DNA from: Ophiosphaerella korrae
Lineage: Eukaryota; Ascomycota; Dothideomycetes; Pleosporales; Phaeosphaeriaceae
Direction of reading: 5' to 3'
NCBI GenBank assembly: GCA_028456385.1
Contig: JALNQF010000084.1
Span: forward strand, 115,428 to 179,427
DNA length: 64,000 bases
A program made the translations under genes and the position numbers. This document shows, piece after piece, positions 23,484 through 33,775 of the stretch (position 1 is its first letter; the number at the start of each line of letters is the position of its first letter). Below the pieces are notes generated by a model that saw only the letters and a program-made list of their open reading frames with translations, had not been told where the DNA came from and made no database searches.

Positions 23484-24306
23484 TTATCGTTTCTTTGCCT
23501 GACCTGCCGGGCTCTGGCCGCGACTACTGGCACTACCTGTGTCGGTTTTACCAGCCATCCACGAAGCGAGATCAAAGTTCTGTATTTGCTGGGCGGTATT
23601 AGTGGTGCCTGAGCCAAGAACTCCGTTCTTCTGCATCTCCTCAAACTCTTCCTTCATCTCCGGGTCCACTGTGCAGGGTCAGTCATCTTGTCAACAACTT
23701 CAGACTTGAGATATGCGTACTATTCTCCATCAACTTTGGCATACCGAACATCAACCCCATCGACACAACTGCCATGAGAATCATAGGATTCTTCAAAAAT
23801 GAGAGTGGGGAGACTTATTCACGTTAATAGCAGTCCATGTCGTCTCTTGCGTCAACAAACTTACATCCTTCTCTCTCCTGATAATAGTACTTGGTTGCTA
23901 CAATCCTTGCCTCAACCACCAGCCCATTTCCGCCTTCACCTCTACTCTCGCCCTTGTTGTCCCATTCGTTTCCCGGAAATGTCTGCCACACCCTCACAAC
24001 TTCTTTCTTGTCGCCGCTCCCCTCGACCGCCTCCTCCACGCTCACATCTATCCGCAGTGGCTCAAAAACGTAATCACGGCAATGCACAGTCGCGAGATAT
24101 GACCCCGCGCTAACATTGACGAAGTTAAATGTGTTGGCGCGTGTAAGGTATGCATCGAGGGGTGGACCACTCGATTGCAGCATTGCGTGGGTGGTGGAGG
24201 GTAGGGTCGAGGGGTTTAGGTGCGCAGTTGTGGGGATTTGCAGAAGAAAACGTGCGGCTGAGGCTGTGGATGCCAGAGAGGCTATAGTCGCTATTGAGAA
24301 CTGCAT
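23484..24306 (-). CDS. EMC7: ER membrane protein complex subunit 7
   Basis: Lumenal/membrane subunit of the EMC insertase for tail-anchored and multi-pass proteins. Exons on the minus strand are 24306-23865, 23813-23721 and 23668-23484, 239 residues. A signal peptide (MQFSIATIASLASTASA) precedes a beta-sandwich domain containing NFVNVSAGSYLATVHCRDYV and the FEPLRIDVS strand. A single membrane segment follows (LKNPMILMAVVSMGLMFGMP), then the amphipathic MDPEMKEEFEEMQ typical of EMC7 C-termini. Both introns are 51-52 nt and restore the membrane segment and the MENMDPEMK join. It is convergent with the LtrA-like gene, with less than 190 bp between their stops. Confidence 0.92.
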
Positions 24307-24774
24307 GACGAATGTGTTGGAGGTTCTTAGAGGTGATGGTGCAAGCTGCGGCTAGGGATTGACAATCGCGAGTCTGGCTCCGTCATTCGGAGAAATATAA
24401 CGCCGGCCAGCGAAGAAGAATTCCCACCGGTCACGAAGCGCCCCTATTGCAGTAGAGTTATTGACGAGATCAATTGACATGAATACAGACTATGCAGTTC
24501 AAGAATCAGCCTTGCTGACTGTTTCGTCTAAAAAAGCGACAGATCCAGCTTGCCGGACGCACTGCCTCGTTCCAAGGTTGCCTCAGTCATCAATCACTTG
24601 TATTTATCATCGAAGAACTGTTGTTTACAACATCACTTTCATGCCCAAATTCCCCATAGCCATGCCCATGTTCTGTTTTATCTAATACCGAGCGACGGAT
24701 GCTCGCTCTGGCCGAATGTAGCAAGCTACTGTCGAACAACTCACAAGCTTGCCCAAATACACATAATTCAGATC
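24307..24774. other. Intergenic spacer at the core/accessory boundary
   Basis: 468 bp between EMC7 and the first pseudogene. Promoter of EMC7 expected on its left side. No gene or repeat recognised. Confidence 0.4.
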
Positions 24775-27261
24775 ATGGCAGAAATTGCGGCGAGTATCAT
24801 CGACATTGTCTCAGCAGGCACAAAAGTTGCTGTTGTTCTGTCTCAGCTTGCCTCTGATATCGGCTCGGCTGGGCAGGAAGCCAGAATGATGGGTAGCGAA
24901 ATTCGAACCTTTTGCACAATTCTTGGAACACTCTAAGACACCATGGAAAGAATACACCATTCAGAATATTACACTCATTGTTCCAAAATGATTTAGGACA
25001 TGACGGATGCTAGTCTCGAGATGTTCAAAGAAATTCTTGATGCTGTGGACAGCCTAAAAAGCATGATCACAGGCAAAGATGGCAGAGACGGCAAATTCAG
25101 CCTGGTTGGTAAATTCCAGTGGGTGATTTTCCAAAAACCAAAGATCCTTGTCCTAAGAGCCGCCATTGAAGCGTACAAATCTAATATAGCTCTTATGCTT
25201 GGTACCTTGAATACGGTCGAGAAGGTTTCGCGGCGCATGTTAGTCGAATCATTCGCGCTTTGGATTTTTTGCTAAAAAGACTAGGTCAGTCCCACAGCAT
25301 GTGAGAACGGTCGCTCAAGATACTCAAGATGCTCAAGAGCAGACACTTCTCCAAGGCCTCGAGCTAGATTCCCGCTCTTCTCTATTAAACCTAGCGGAAG
25401 CTGAACGCCAATTCGAGAAGTATATCGCTCAACCACCAGCAGAAGGGAACATCCATCCCACCCAACATCTCCCTGACACTTTTGCCATAAGAGGCACCGG
25501 TTCAGTCAATGAGAATTTGACAGCAGAAACACAGCGTTGGTCCGGAGAATTGTTGCATTGGGCACGTGTCGAAGTAGACTCTGTAAGGCTCAGTCTCTCG
25601 AGTAACCCGAGCGCCTCCAGCTTTGATAGTGCCGCCCTATTGACCCAAGTCATCAATCATAATCAAAGATTATCAAACGTAATGGAAAATGACTAACAGA
25701 GGCTTTCGCAACGCTGGTCTTCTTTGTTAGGGCCGCATTTCCCCATCCTCAGACGGCAATACTTCCTTGGGACTCGTGGCAACCGCCACCTGCGTCTGTC
25801 ATAGCAAATGTATACACGGCCACAACTAGTATCGACATAGTTATGGAATCGACTCAGTACAATCTTTTCCAGACGTGGCTAGAAAACCTATCCATCAGCC
25901 ATCAGCAGGAAGTTTCACGTGCCATTTAAGAACGAGTGGAAGAAAAGGCGCATTCCAGCACGGTTCCCTATACAAAGGCGAGCGCTATCATTGCTATGAT
26001 TAAAAGGCAGCTAGACCCTCAGAGAGTAGCTGATAACACACTCCCGTACACCATTAACTTGAGTCAGAAAAACATCAACAATCTACCCCTTGACGCAATT
26101 GATTTGATGGTTTCATTTCAAATACAGAAGTTAAATCTTTCACAAAATCACTTGTGGAATATCCCTGTAAAGTTAGGCCAACATCTTCGGTACCTCGACC
26201 TCAAAAACAACAAATTTGACTTTATGCCGCCTCCAATAATGGATGTCCAATCACTGGAAATCCTGGATATGGAAGGAAACTTCTTGCGTGCCATTCCAAA
26301 ATCAATCACCAACCTGAAGAGTCTGCAGGTCCTTCAATTGAGCAGGAATAGGATTCAAGGTATAAGCCGTGCCATCAGCAGAATGAAGACCATCCAAGTT
26401 TTGTATATGTATAACAATCCTATCGTTTTCCCTCCGCTAGCCTCGATTTGTTACTACGCAACTGAGCAGCCCACGCAAAGTGCGGAGGAAGATATAGAGT
26501 GCACTAAAATCTTGAGACTTGAATTAAGGAGCTACCTTAAGGATAGCCTCGATTCCGATACTATTACGTTACTAAATTTTTGTACATATTTGAAATTTGT
26601 GTTTTAAGTACTGGCGTGCATTTAGTCACAGACGCAATACTGATCACTGTAGGGCGAGCCATTAAGGGCAGATTGGAAGAGTCTACTTTGGAACGGCTAC
26701 GGTTACAAAACTTATCAGCCTCCAAGAAAATTACTCCACATCTGAGAGACTAGACAAAATCACACCCACTAGACTGGCAACCCGAACCTTCTTCGAAACC
26801 CAGTACTGGCAAGAACGAAAAACCTTGCATCTCCAGGTATCGATCTTACGTGTCACACGAGCACCCGTACGGTATATAACGCTCTCGAGACACCTCGCTT
26901 AGGTGTACTGGAAAGTCAGAACCCAACCAGTTCGCCAACTATGCTAAAGCAATGTTTTTGGGGTCATCGAGGATCACATTCGCAGGGCGAGGAGCCGAGT
27001 GCTAGAGGCATTCGTTCCTCCCCAGGTCAAGGTTAGCGTGTATCTGGTCAACTTAATAGAGAAGGTATAAATGACCGACAGTCGATGCACTTTCCAGCTC
27101 TTTCCGACGAATTGTGGGAGCAACCTCGTAAGGCTCCAGAACCCCCTTCCCAATATCCTCTTCATTCTCCTGTAAATCATGGAATTGACTTGGAGGCCCT
27201 AACACGCGAGCTCAAGGCATGGAACACTATGATAGCTAGGGTACCAAACGATGAGGAGTAG
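24775..27261 (+). pseudogene. Decayed gene: STAND-type N-terminal helical domain plus leucine-rich repeats
   Basis: From the ATG at 24775 a frame starts MAEIAASIIDIVSAGTKVAV, resembling the helical domain at the N-terminus of fungal STAND/signalling proteins. It is broken by TAA at 24934 and TAG at 24994, yet the same frame continues as protein-like sequence on both sides (DTMERIHHSEYYTHCSKMI, then DMTDASLEMFKEILDAVDSL). An intron at 25239-25284 still looks functional. A frameshift occurs near 25690 and another TAA at 25927. Leucine-rich repeats then run from about 26040 to 26440 (IQKLNLSQNHLWNIPVKLG, LEILDMEGNFLRAIPKS). Coding-like remains near 27080-27260 (SDELWEQPRKAPEPP) probably mark the C-terminus. 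The three stops replace likely Gln codons, a C-to-T pattern that fits RIP. Function of an intact relative is unknown. Confidence 0.7.
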
Positions 27262-27684
27262 TGGGAATCCCAAAGAAAAAACACATCGGTCATATGACAC
27301 TAGGGATCAGCTCAATTACCTGTGAATGGAGGAAGGATAAACTTTCACTTTTGCTGAAAATATTGACCTGAGTCAGAGGGGTTCGCAATCAGGATAATCA
27401 TAACAAAAAGGTCTCCACCCAGTGCATACAATAGTCGAACAAAGCACTTCACAACAAATTAGCCTACTTTTTTGCCTGCTACGATAACGTCGAGAGAAAT
27501 AAGATAACTAACCGAGCCACTCAAAAGACCAATTCGACTAACTGGCTATAGTCAATTGCTTTTTTTCCATGGATTACACTCTAGAATTTTCCGGGTGACG
27601 CCTTCTTTTTACAAGTGTGGCCGTACATTTTGACGGTCTCTAAGGTTCCCAACTTTTCTCAACAAATACCCTGCTAGCTAATAT
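27262..27684. other. Intergenic spacer
   Basis: About 420 bp between the pseudogene remains and the MFS gene 3' end. AT-rich; nothing recognised. Confidence 0.4.
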
Positions 27685-29425
27685 TTAGTCACGCGTTTTC
27701 GTGAACTCTGACCGTTGACGCCAATTCTCGCCATATTTCCGGAGCAGCACTGGAATTATTGCAAGACACATGCTTAGCATACCAAAGCCAGTGAATCCCC
27801 AACCGTATCCGAATCGCTGCACCAAGGGATCAATAGCAAGTGGCAGAAAGGTCCCTGCAAGACATCTCATAACAATAACACCCGTCATGGCTGACGCAGA
27901 GTAATGCCCAAATGCATCCACGACATACGCTGAGACTGGGATTAATGTCAAGGCTAAGGTGAAGCCAATGAGCGAAACTGATGCAAGGAGTAGCGGGACC
28001 GGAAGTTGGAGTTCTGCTATCCATCCATATGCTACGATAGAAAAAGGCAGAGTGAAAGCGCTGATAATGCTGAGGGGAAGTCTGTACTCCGGCTTCTCTT
28101 CGCCATCGCCAAGTGCGCATAGCTTTATGTATATTCTGTCGAGACTGAAGTTGCAGACGATAACGCTGAGAATAGAACCAGCACCTAAATGAACGAGCCA
28201 TTAGACATATTTGAAAATGCAGGTAGGAGACTGAAGGCGACCTACTGAAAGCTATGAAAGCGGATCCGGTCTGTAAAGGTGTGAAACCATATACGTCCTG
28301 TAGAATAATCGGAAACGAAATACAAAAAACGTAGAAGTAACTGAAACACACTGCTGCGTAGAGTGACAGCAGCATCAGTACACTGGATCCAACCAGTACC
28401 GCAAAGGGCCGGGTAATTGAGTGCCACAATTTTACCAAGTTTTCGCGTATGCTCTTATCCGTATTCTTGAAATCCCCACTATCTTGCCGCAACTTCTTCA
28501 GCCGTCGCCGCAAAATAGCCAGCTTATAGGTTTCCGTAAAACATGTGAAGAACAAGATCTCGCACAAGATGGCTAAGCCAGAAGCCATGAACAGAACTCC
28601 CCTCCAGCCCAGCGTTTGCGCGACAGCCCCACTAATAGCAGGCCCAATTGCACCTCCGATCAACGGCGCAAGCATGATCAAACTCATCGCACTTCCCCTC
28701 TCGTTGTTCTCAAACATATCTCCGATAATTGCTGGATTCAGTACGGCGACCGCAACTGCAAGGCCTGTTAGCATACGGGCTGTGATAAATTCCTTGGTAG
28801 ATTGGCTTGAAGCGGCGAAAAGTGTCCAGATAATGAAGGCGGCGTTGCATCCATTCATGACAGGGGAGCGACCAAGGACTTCAGAAAGTGGCGCGATTAG
28901 CAAGGGACCAGCTGCTTCTCCCAGTTCCCAGATGGTTACCATGAGAGCTGTATCGGAGGAAGAAGAGGAGTGGCCATCTAGGTCTTCGACTATGCGAGAT
29001 GCAATTGGAGCAACGCTAATGCATGTGAAAGTTCTGAGATTACCATCAGTTTTTGTATACAACTTTTGTCTCAAATCAATGAACTTTTTGTGGATTCGTG
29101 AAATGAAAGAAGACTAGTGCTTTCCAGTAATGATGGCATCGAAACTGTAAACCAAAAAGTGACAAAGGAGTGAAATATATTTTTCCAACTGGGCTATATG
29201 GGAAAAAAAAAAAGAAAGGCAAGCAGGCTATCCTTCAACCTACACTGTGAATGCTAGACAAGCAAGCAATACCACTATACCCCATTTGAACGCTGGTGTC
29301 CAGTTGTGTGGATCGTCTGGGTCCAACGGCTCAAAATCCAGGATAACCTCGGTGTCTTCCTCGTGCTCCACATTGTCATGAGTAAGCTGCCTCAGCAAAG
29401 GGGTTTCTTCGTCTGTAACTGTCAT
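27685..29425 (-). CDS. MFS drug:H+ antiporter (DHA1-like)
   Basis: Multi-pass exporter of the major facilitator superfamily, probably plasma membrane. Exons (minus strand) are 29425-29244, 29033-28246 and 28184-27685, 489 residues. The cytosolic N-terminus ends with DFEPLDPDDPHNWTPAFKW, the Asp-Pro-x-Asn-Trp lead-in typical of fungal DHA1 multidrug and polyamine transporters. Key motifs are APLSEVLGRSPVM (motif A-like loop), MLTGLAVAVAVLNPAIIGDM and LAPLIGGAIGPAISGAVAQTLGWRG, the last resembling the antiporter motif C region. The first intron is 210 nt, long for this window, but gives LAFTV-TFTCISVAPIAS. The second is 61 nt. Substrate cannot be told. No sign of decay despite the neighbouring pseudogene. 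Confidence 0.88.
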
Positions 29426-29755
29426 GGTGATTGAGAATATCCAGGTCTGATAATAGCCATATAGGTGATGGTACCTTTTGTCGAGGAAACTTTTTTTGAG
29501 TCACTAATTATGTGTTAACCTGATTGGTTGCTAGTCAGCGGCTGGTTGACGCCTTACGCCCTAATAAGGCGCCATGATGTGGGTCTCGGCAATTCATTGG
29601 CACTATCTAACTCACTGTAAGATCTTTAAGTTGAGAATGAAAGCGAGTATTATATTACGCGTTGAAATCAACTGAATTAATTGCGTTTTCGTTATAGGAA
29701 ATTAATCTTTTTGACAACCAAGGACAAACAGTAAAGAAGGGTCGCTGAACTCAAA
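29426..29755. other. Intergenic spacer
   Basis: 330 bp; MFS promoter side and the 3' end of the coiled-coil gene. Nothing recognised. Confidence 0.35.
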
Positions 29756-30718
29756 CTAACAACACCAGCTACCTTCATCGTTGTCATCGCCACAACATCC
29801 TGTACAGCAACCATCCCCACAGCAATCCCCACAGCAGTCATCTCCGCTGCAGCAATCACCACAGCATTCACCATTGCCGTTACTTGGAGCTTCTCCGCTT
29901 TCATATGGCTCACCTCCGAAGCCACGCCCTTGTTCAGCCATATCTATGCTGGTGTCATCCTCATATCCGTTTGAAAAATCCCCATCGTTAACCTGAGTAT
30001 CGTAGTCATATTCCTCATCATTGCCTGCAAATTCATAATGAGCAAAAGCGGCACCGGCACCGATACCTGCGCCAACCGCGGCTGCGGCCGCGAGCTTTTT
30101 GTAGTTGATTTCATTTTCCTTTTTCTTCTTCGCGATCTGCTCTTCTTCAGACCGCTTTTGCGCTTCCCATTGCTGCCTCTCGTACTCTATATTGGCTTGC
30201 TGTTGGCGTTCCCATTGCTCTCTATCATATCTTTGTTGATTATGCATATTCCTTTCCCACTGCTCACGCTCTCGTTGATCTCTCATTCGCCCTTGTTCCC
30301 ATTGGTGTCGCTCCATAGCATGACGTTCACGCTGCTGTTGCTCAAAGCCCTCGCGTTCCCGGGCCCAGCGGTGTTGCTTATCAGCCCATTGCTTTTCGTG
30401 CTTCTTATGAATTTCTTGCTGGTGTTTGTCAAGGGCTCTCTGTTGCTCCTGAAAATGCTTTTGTTGGGCTTGCATCTGCCTTTGTTGGGCTTGTGTTTGT
30501 CTGTTATGAGCTTGCATTTCCCGTTGTTGCGTTTGTGCTTGGCCCCTTTGAGCCTGCATTTGCCTCTGATGTGTGCGCTGCATGTTTTGTACTTGGTTTA
30601 TCTGTTGTTGGACTTGTCGATTATTCGGGGGGGAATAAGCCATTTGGGCGCCTGGGGGTGGTTGAACCCGTACATTTCGCGCTCCCAAAGCGTTGCCACG
30701 ATTGTGAGGGCGTGGCAT
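29756..30718 (-). CDS. Gln-rich coiled-coil protein with a C-terminal Cys-pair tail
   Basis: Single exon, 320 residues; family not recognised. Residues about 30-200 are dominated by Gln, Arg, Glu and Trp in heptad-like repeats (RQMQAQ, REMQAH and REQWER recur), suggesting one long charged helix or coiled coil. Next comes a Lys-rich turn (AKKKKENEINYKK), then an Ala/Gly hydrophobic stretch at 209-230 (LAAAAAVGAGIGAGAAFAHY) that could be a membrane or packing segment. An acidic region follows. The last 36 residues (285-320) contain seven Cys-Cys pairs spaced by Gly/Asp, ending in WCC at the very C-terminus. Such a tail could bind metal, form disulfides or be lipidated; this is inference. The antisense frame over the same bases is a by-product of composition. 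Confidence 0.75.
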   Translation of the reverse strand: MPRPHNRGNALGARNVRVQPPPGAQMAYSPPNNRQVQQQINQVQNMQRTHQRQMQAQRGQAQTQQREMQAHNRQTQAQQRQMQAQQKHFQEQQRALDKHQQEIHKKHEKQWADKQHRWAREREGFEQQQRERHAMERHQWEQGRMRDQREREQWERNMHNQQRYDREQWERQQQANIEYERQQWEAQKRSEEEQIAKKKKENEINYKKLAAAAAVGAGIGAGAAFAHYEFAGNDEEYDYDTQVNDGDFSNGYEDDTSIDMAEQGRGFGGEPYESGEAPSNGNGECCGDCCSGDDCCGDCCGDGCCTGCCGDDNDEGSWCC

Positions 30719-32113
30719 GATATCTTGTGTTTACTAGTAATGAAGTTTTCAGAAAATTAGTGCTATAGTGGAAGTGGTAGCAATGGCAAGACCGGGTATT
30801 GGTCAAACAATTAGTATCCGATAGTGCAACAGGAAATGGAGAGATGAAATGGAGGTATGTTAGACTGTGTTGCGGCACAGTAATAAATATCTGAAGACGT
30901 GATTCATAGTCCGTAAGCACAACACCAAACTTCAATATGGCCCAAGTCCCATTAGCGCCTGTGTGCAGCCCCATGTTACAGCCTTCCCCCACTGCATGTA
31001 ACTCTCCTCTGACTACGACCAATCCTTTAAAAATTGGTAAAAATAGCTCGTATTGTACTACTGCGCGATATCCTATTCGTTTGTCTGTGAGAATCTAGCC
31101 GCCCAAGAGGCAATCTATTTTGCGGAATGTTGACACAGCCTTGGGGTCCATAGTCAAGAGCTACAATTGGATGCAGAATATAAGAGAGGCTTACTGACTA
31201 CCCCGGAAGCGTTGTGTGGCTGACACGCCAAGGTTGCGAAAAGCAAGCGAGTTGCTCAACTGCATGCATTCAATATCCAAGGATGAAGAGTAAGTCTTGG
31301 AAAGTACAGCCTTGTGGGGTCAAACTTCAAAAAAATTTCCTCACTTGGAGTAAGTGAAGAAGTTAGTCGTTGCTTATAATGATTACTTGTGTGTTAAAAT
31401 AATACTGGTACCATCAGTGAAAATGCTAGAAGAGGTCTATAAATAAAAGTTTTTCCACTTGACTTTTTTCTTGCAGTTATAGGACTTGAGGATTTTCTTG
31501 TTCGGAGTTGAAAAATACGTTACGCAGAACCATCGAGACTAAAATACTATGTTATGCGCTGAACAACTAGCTACCCTATTCACAGTGTGAAAATTTCAGT
31601 GAAATTGATAATCTTCGATCAAATTACATATTTGAAGAATTTGCCTAAACCTACTTGTGTTATATATTTGCTCAATGCCAAATTAAACTCTTACCAACTG
31701 TTGATTGCAGCAGGCACCTGTGGAAGACGGTCGGTGTGCAAATATCCCCTCATTAGGCAACCCATGAACCAAACTCATTGGATTCCAGACGGTTCTCCAA
31801 GAGATATATCTGGGCAGTCTCACAGCGAATATTCACATTCATTTTCATGGTCACAATAAGTTCCATTTTCTCCTAGGATAGGTGACTGCCGCGACCCTTT
31901 GTCACAAATGTGCGAAGTTTAGGCTACCAAGCCGGAGGCAAACGAATCCCAGTATCACAGTTTCTGAAACAGGTGAGAGTCGAATTCTCTCAAAGGCCTT
32001 CCAGCTCATGCGCCATCGATTCTATTCCAATATCTTCTCAAATATTCACAACATTTAGTAACTGTCATGGGCTCAAGCCTGGCCTCTTGGCTCGAGGTAC
32101 GAGATGAGTATAT

Positions 32114-32325
32114 ATACTGTGGCATACTAGGATGCTCGTTGAGGTAGGGAGTAGGTGCTGACCCGCAGTCGGTGAGATGAGTTGAATATTATTGAGTTAA
32201 GTTCTACATGACGAGTTGGTGTCGGTGCCTATCTGCCTTATCCGATCTCACTCGGAGCCCCCTACAGAGCCACAGAGCTGACCTAATACTCCCCGATCAC
32301 GTGCGCACCTACTACACTACAATAC
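32114..32325 (+). mobile_element. Solo LTR, family D, copy 1
   Basis: LTR body 32118-32321 (204 bp) begins TGTGGCATACTAGGATGC and ends CTACACTACA. It is flanked by the 4-bp direct repeat ATAC at 32114-32117 and 32322-32325. It matches the element at 49365-49577 along its length (shared blocks ATGACGAGTTGGTGTCGGTG and CCGATCACGTGCG). No internal retroelement sequence is present, as expected after LTR-LTR recombination. Confidence 0.85.
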
Positions 32326-32404
32326 TGAGCCTATGGGTGCCCCCTTCCGCTTCCCAAGGTACTCAAAATATCGGTTATGCTTATTGCCACTTTCTCTCTT
32401 AGGC

Positions 32405-33138
32405 TATTGCCTAACGGTGACCGTAATCTCGAAACTTTGGCGACATCGGGAAACGGGTCGTGAAGAACAAGGTTACTTTCACAAGTAGGATAATCAATTT
32501 GAAATCTGTGAGCTGCGTTTCGAGTGACAACTTCACTCATGATGTTGTCCCAGAGAAACACACGTGTTGAAGCACGTAAACTTGATAACGTGTCACCCAA
32601 GTTATTCACATTGTACAAACCAGCATTAGTCGCATAGATCCAATACCTATCACCTACATGTACGAGGGAATTTAACCATTCTGTCCAACCCCAAGCCACT
32701 ACAAGCAATACAGATGAAGAAATATAATTTACTCTTTGTTTGTTGGATACGGTTTGAGCTGAGCCTGCTCCTCATGGCGTTTATTCTCTCCGTAATCTAA
32801 GAGAATTAGATTGAGGGTAATGAAGATTGTCATATGTTCCATCGAACATGTTGTCTCAGCATCCATCCTGAAGGTGGACATTTTTCCAGGCGCGATTGGG
32901 TTTTCACGGCGTGCAAAGGGTGTGAGACTCACGCCTCAAAGCCTATGAGTAAACATTTTAGCTCTGATGCTATTATGGGGACCACACACCTATTATATAA
33001 ACTTTCCCTTGGCCCACGATATTTTTCATTAGCAGGACTGCACTGTATGATATAGATTCTAGGGTCTACATTGGATAGTTGGGTCTCATAGCACATTTCT
33101 AGATGTTCGCGGTTAGTATCCTCTGGGAATAAATCCAT
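32405..33138 (-). pseudogene. Possible remnant of an unrecognised gene
   Basis: Three minus-strand frames in succession have protein-like content: 33138-32929 (MDLFPEDTNREHLEMCYE), 32932-32729, and the 5' part of 32708-32331 (DRYWIYATNAGLYNVNNLG, FLWDNIMSEVVTRNAAH). Stops and frame changes separate them and no clean splice set was found. It may be a degraded gene, or a short gene whose exons I cannot define. The solo LTR begins less than 100 bp from its 3' end. Confidence 0.25.
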
Positions 33139-33775
33139 TCAAGTGTTGGACCAACACACATCCTTCCCCATCATACCAATCTGTGGCCAAGTATATTGAA
33201 TTGACGTCGCTTTTCGGCAATATTGACTTCAATTGGTTAGCCAGTCAGGCTCCAGATCGATGCAGGATCCACGTTTCAGTAATAAGGATGCAGAAAAAAT
33301 GTCAGTTATGGCGCGATGATCTTCCAGCACCTAATCGTATGCGGCTGCTTATAAATCAAATAGATATTTCAATTGGTGCAATGTTGACGACACGCTAACT
33401 GCCTCTGCAAAAAACTCTATAAATAGTGCTCCTACTAGCAGATTATGGATAGCCTCAATATTTGTGAGGAACAGTAGCCATCCGCACCTTCGATGACTTA
33501 TCATCCTTCCCTAGTATTGGCACAAGCGTGTCGGCGGGGTTCCTTATCAAAATTAGGCCGTTTGGTGATATAGGCTCGATGATCCGGATCAACTATTGGT
33601 TGGATTTGAAGAAAAAGTTACAAACGATGTACCTTTCCTGCAACTAGTAAAGCGAGTTTGCGCTACTTGTCGGACGAATAAAGTTTACTAAGCTATATGG
33701 AGTCTTGGTCGTTTACATAAGAATGTGTCAAGTCTCAGACCCTTCTATAGGCTGTCTTTTACCCCAAATGTCAGG

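Larger units (their letters stand above)
30719..33775. other. Gene-poor AT-rich region
   Basis: About 3 kb. It contains one solo LTR (32118-32321) and a minus-strand stretch with weak coding character (32405-33138, listed separately). The rest shows many stops in all frames and no recognised repeat. Confidence 0.5.

Noticed and set aside
30038..30760. 240-codon plus-strand frame rich in Leu/Phe
   Set aside because: It is the exact antisense of the Gln-rich coiled-coil gene; Gln/Glu/Lys codons read backwards give Leu/Phe. No splice or start context.
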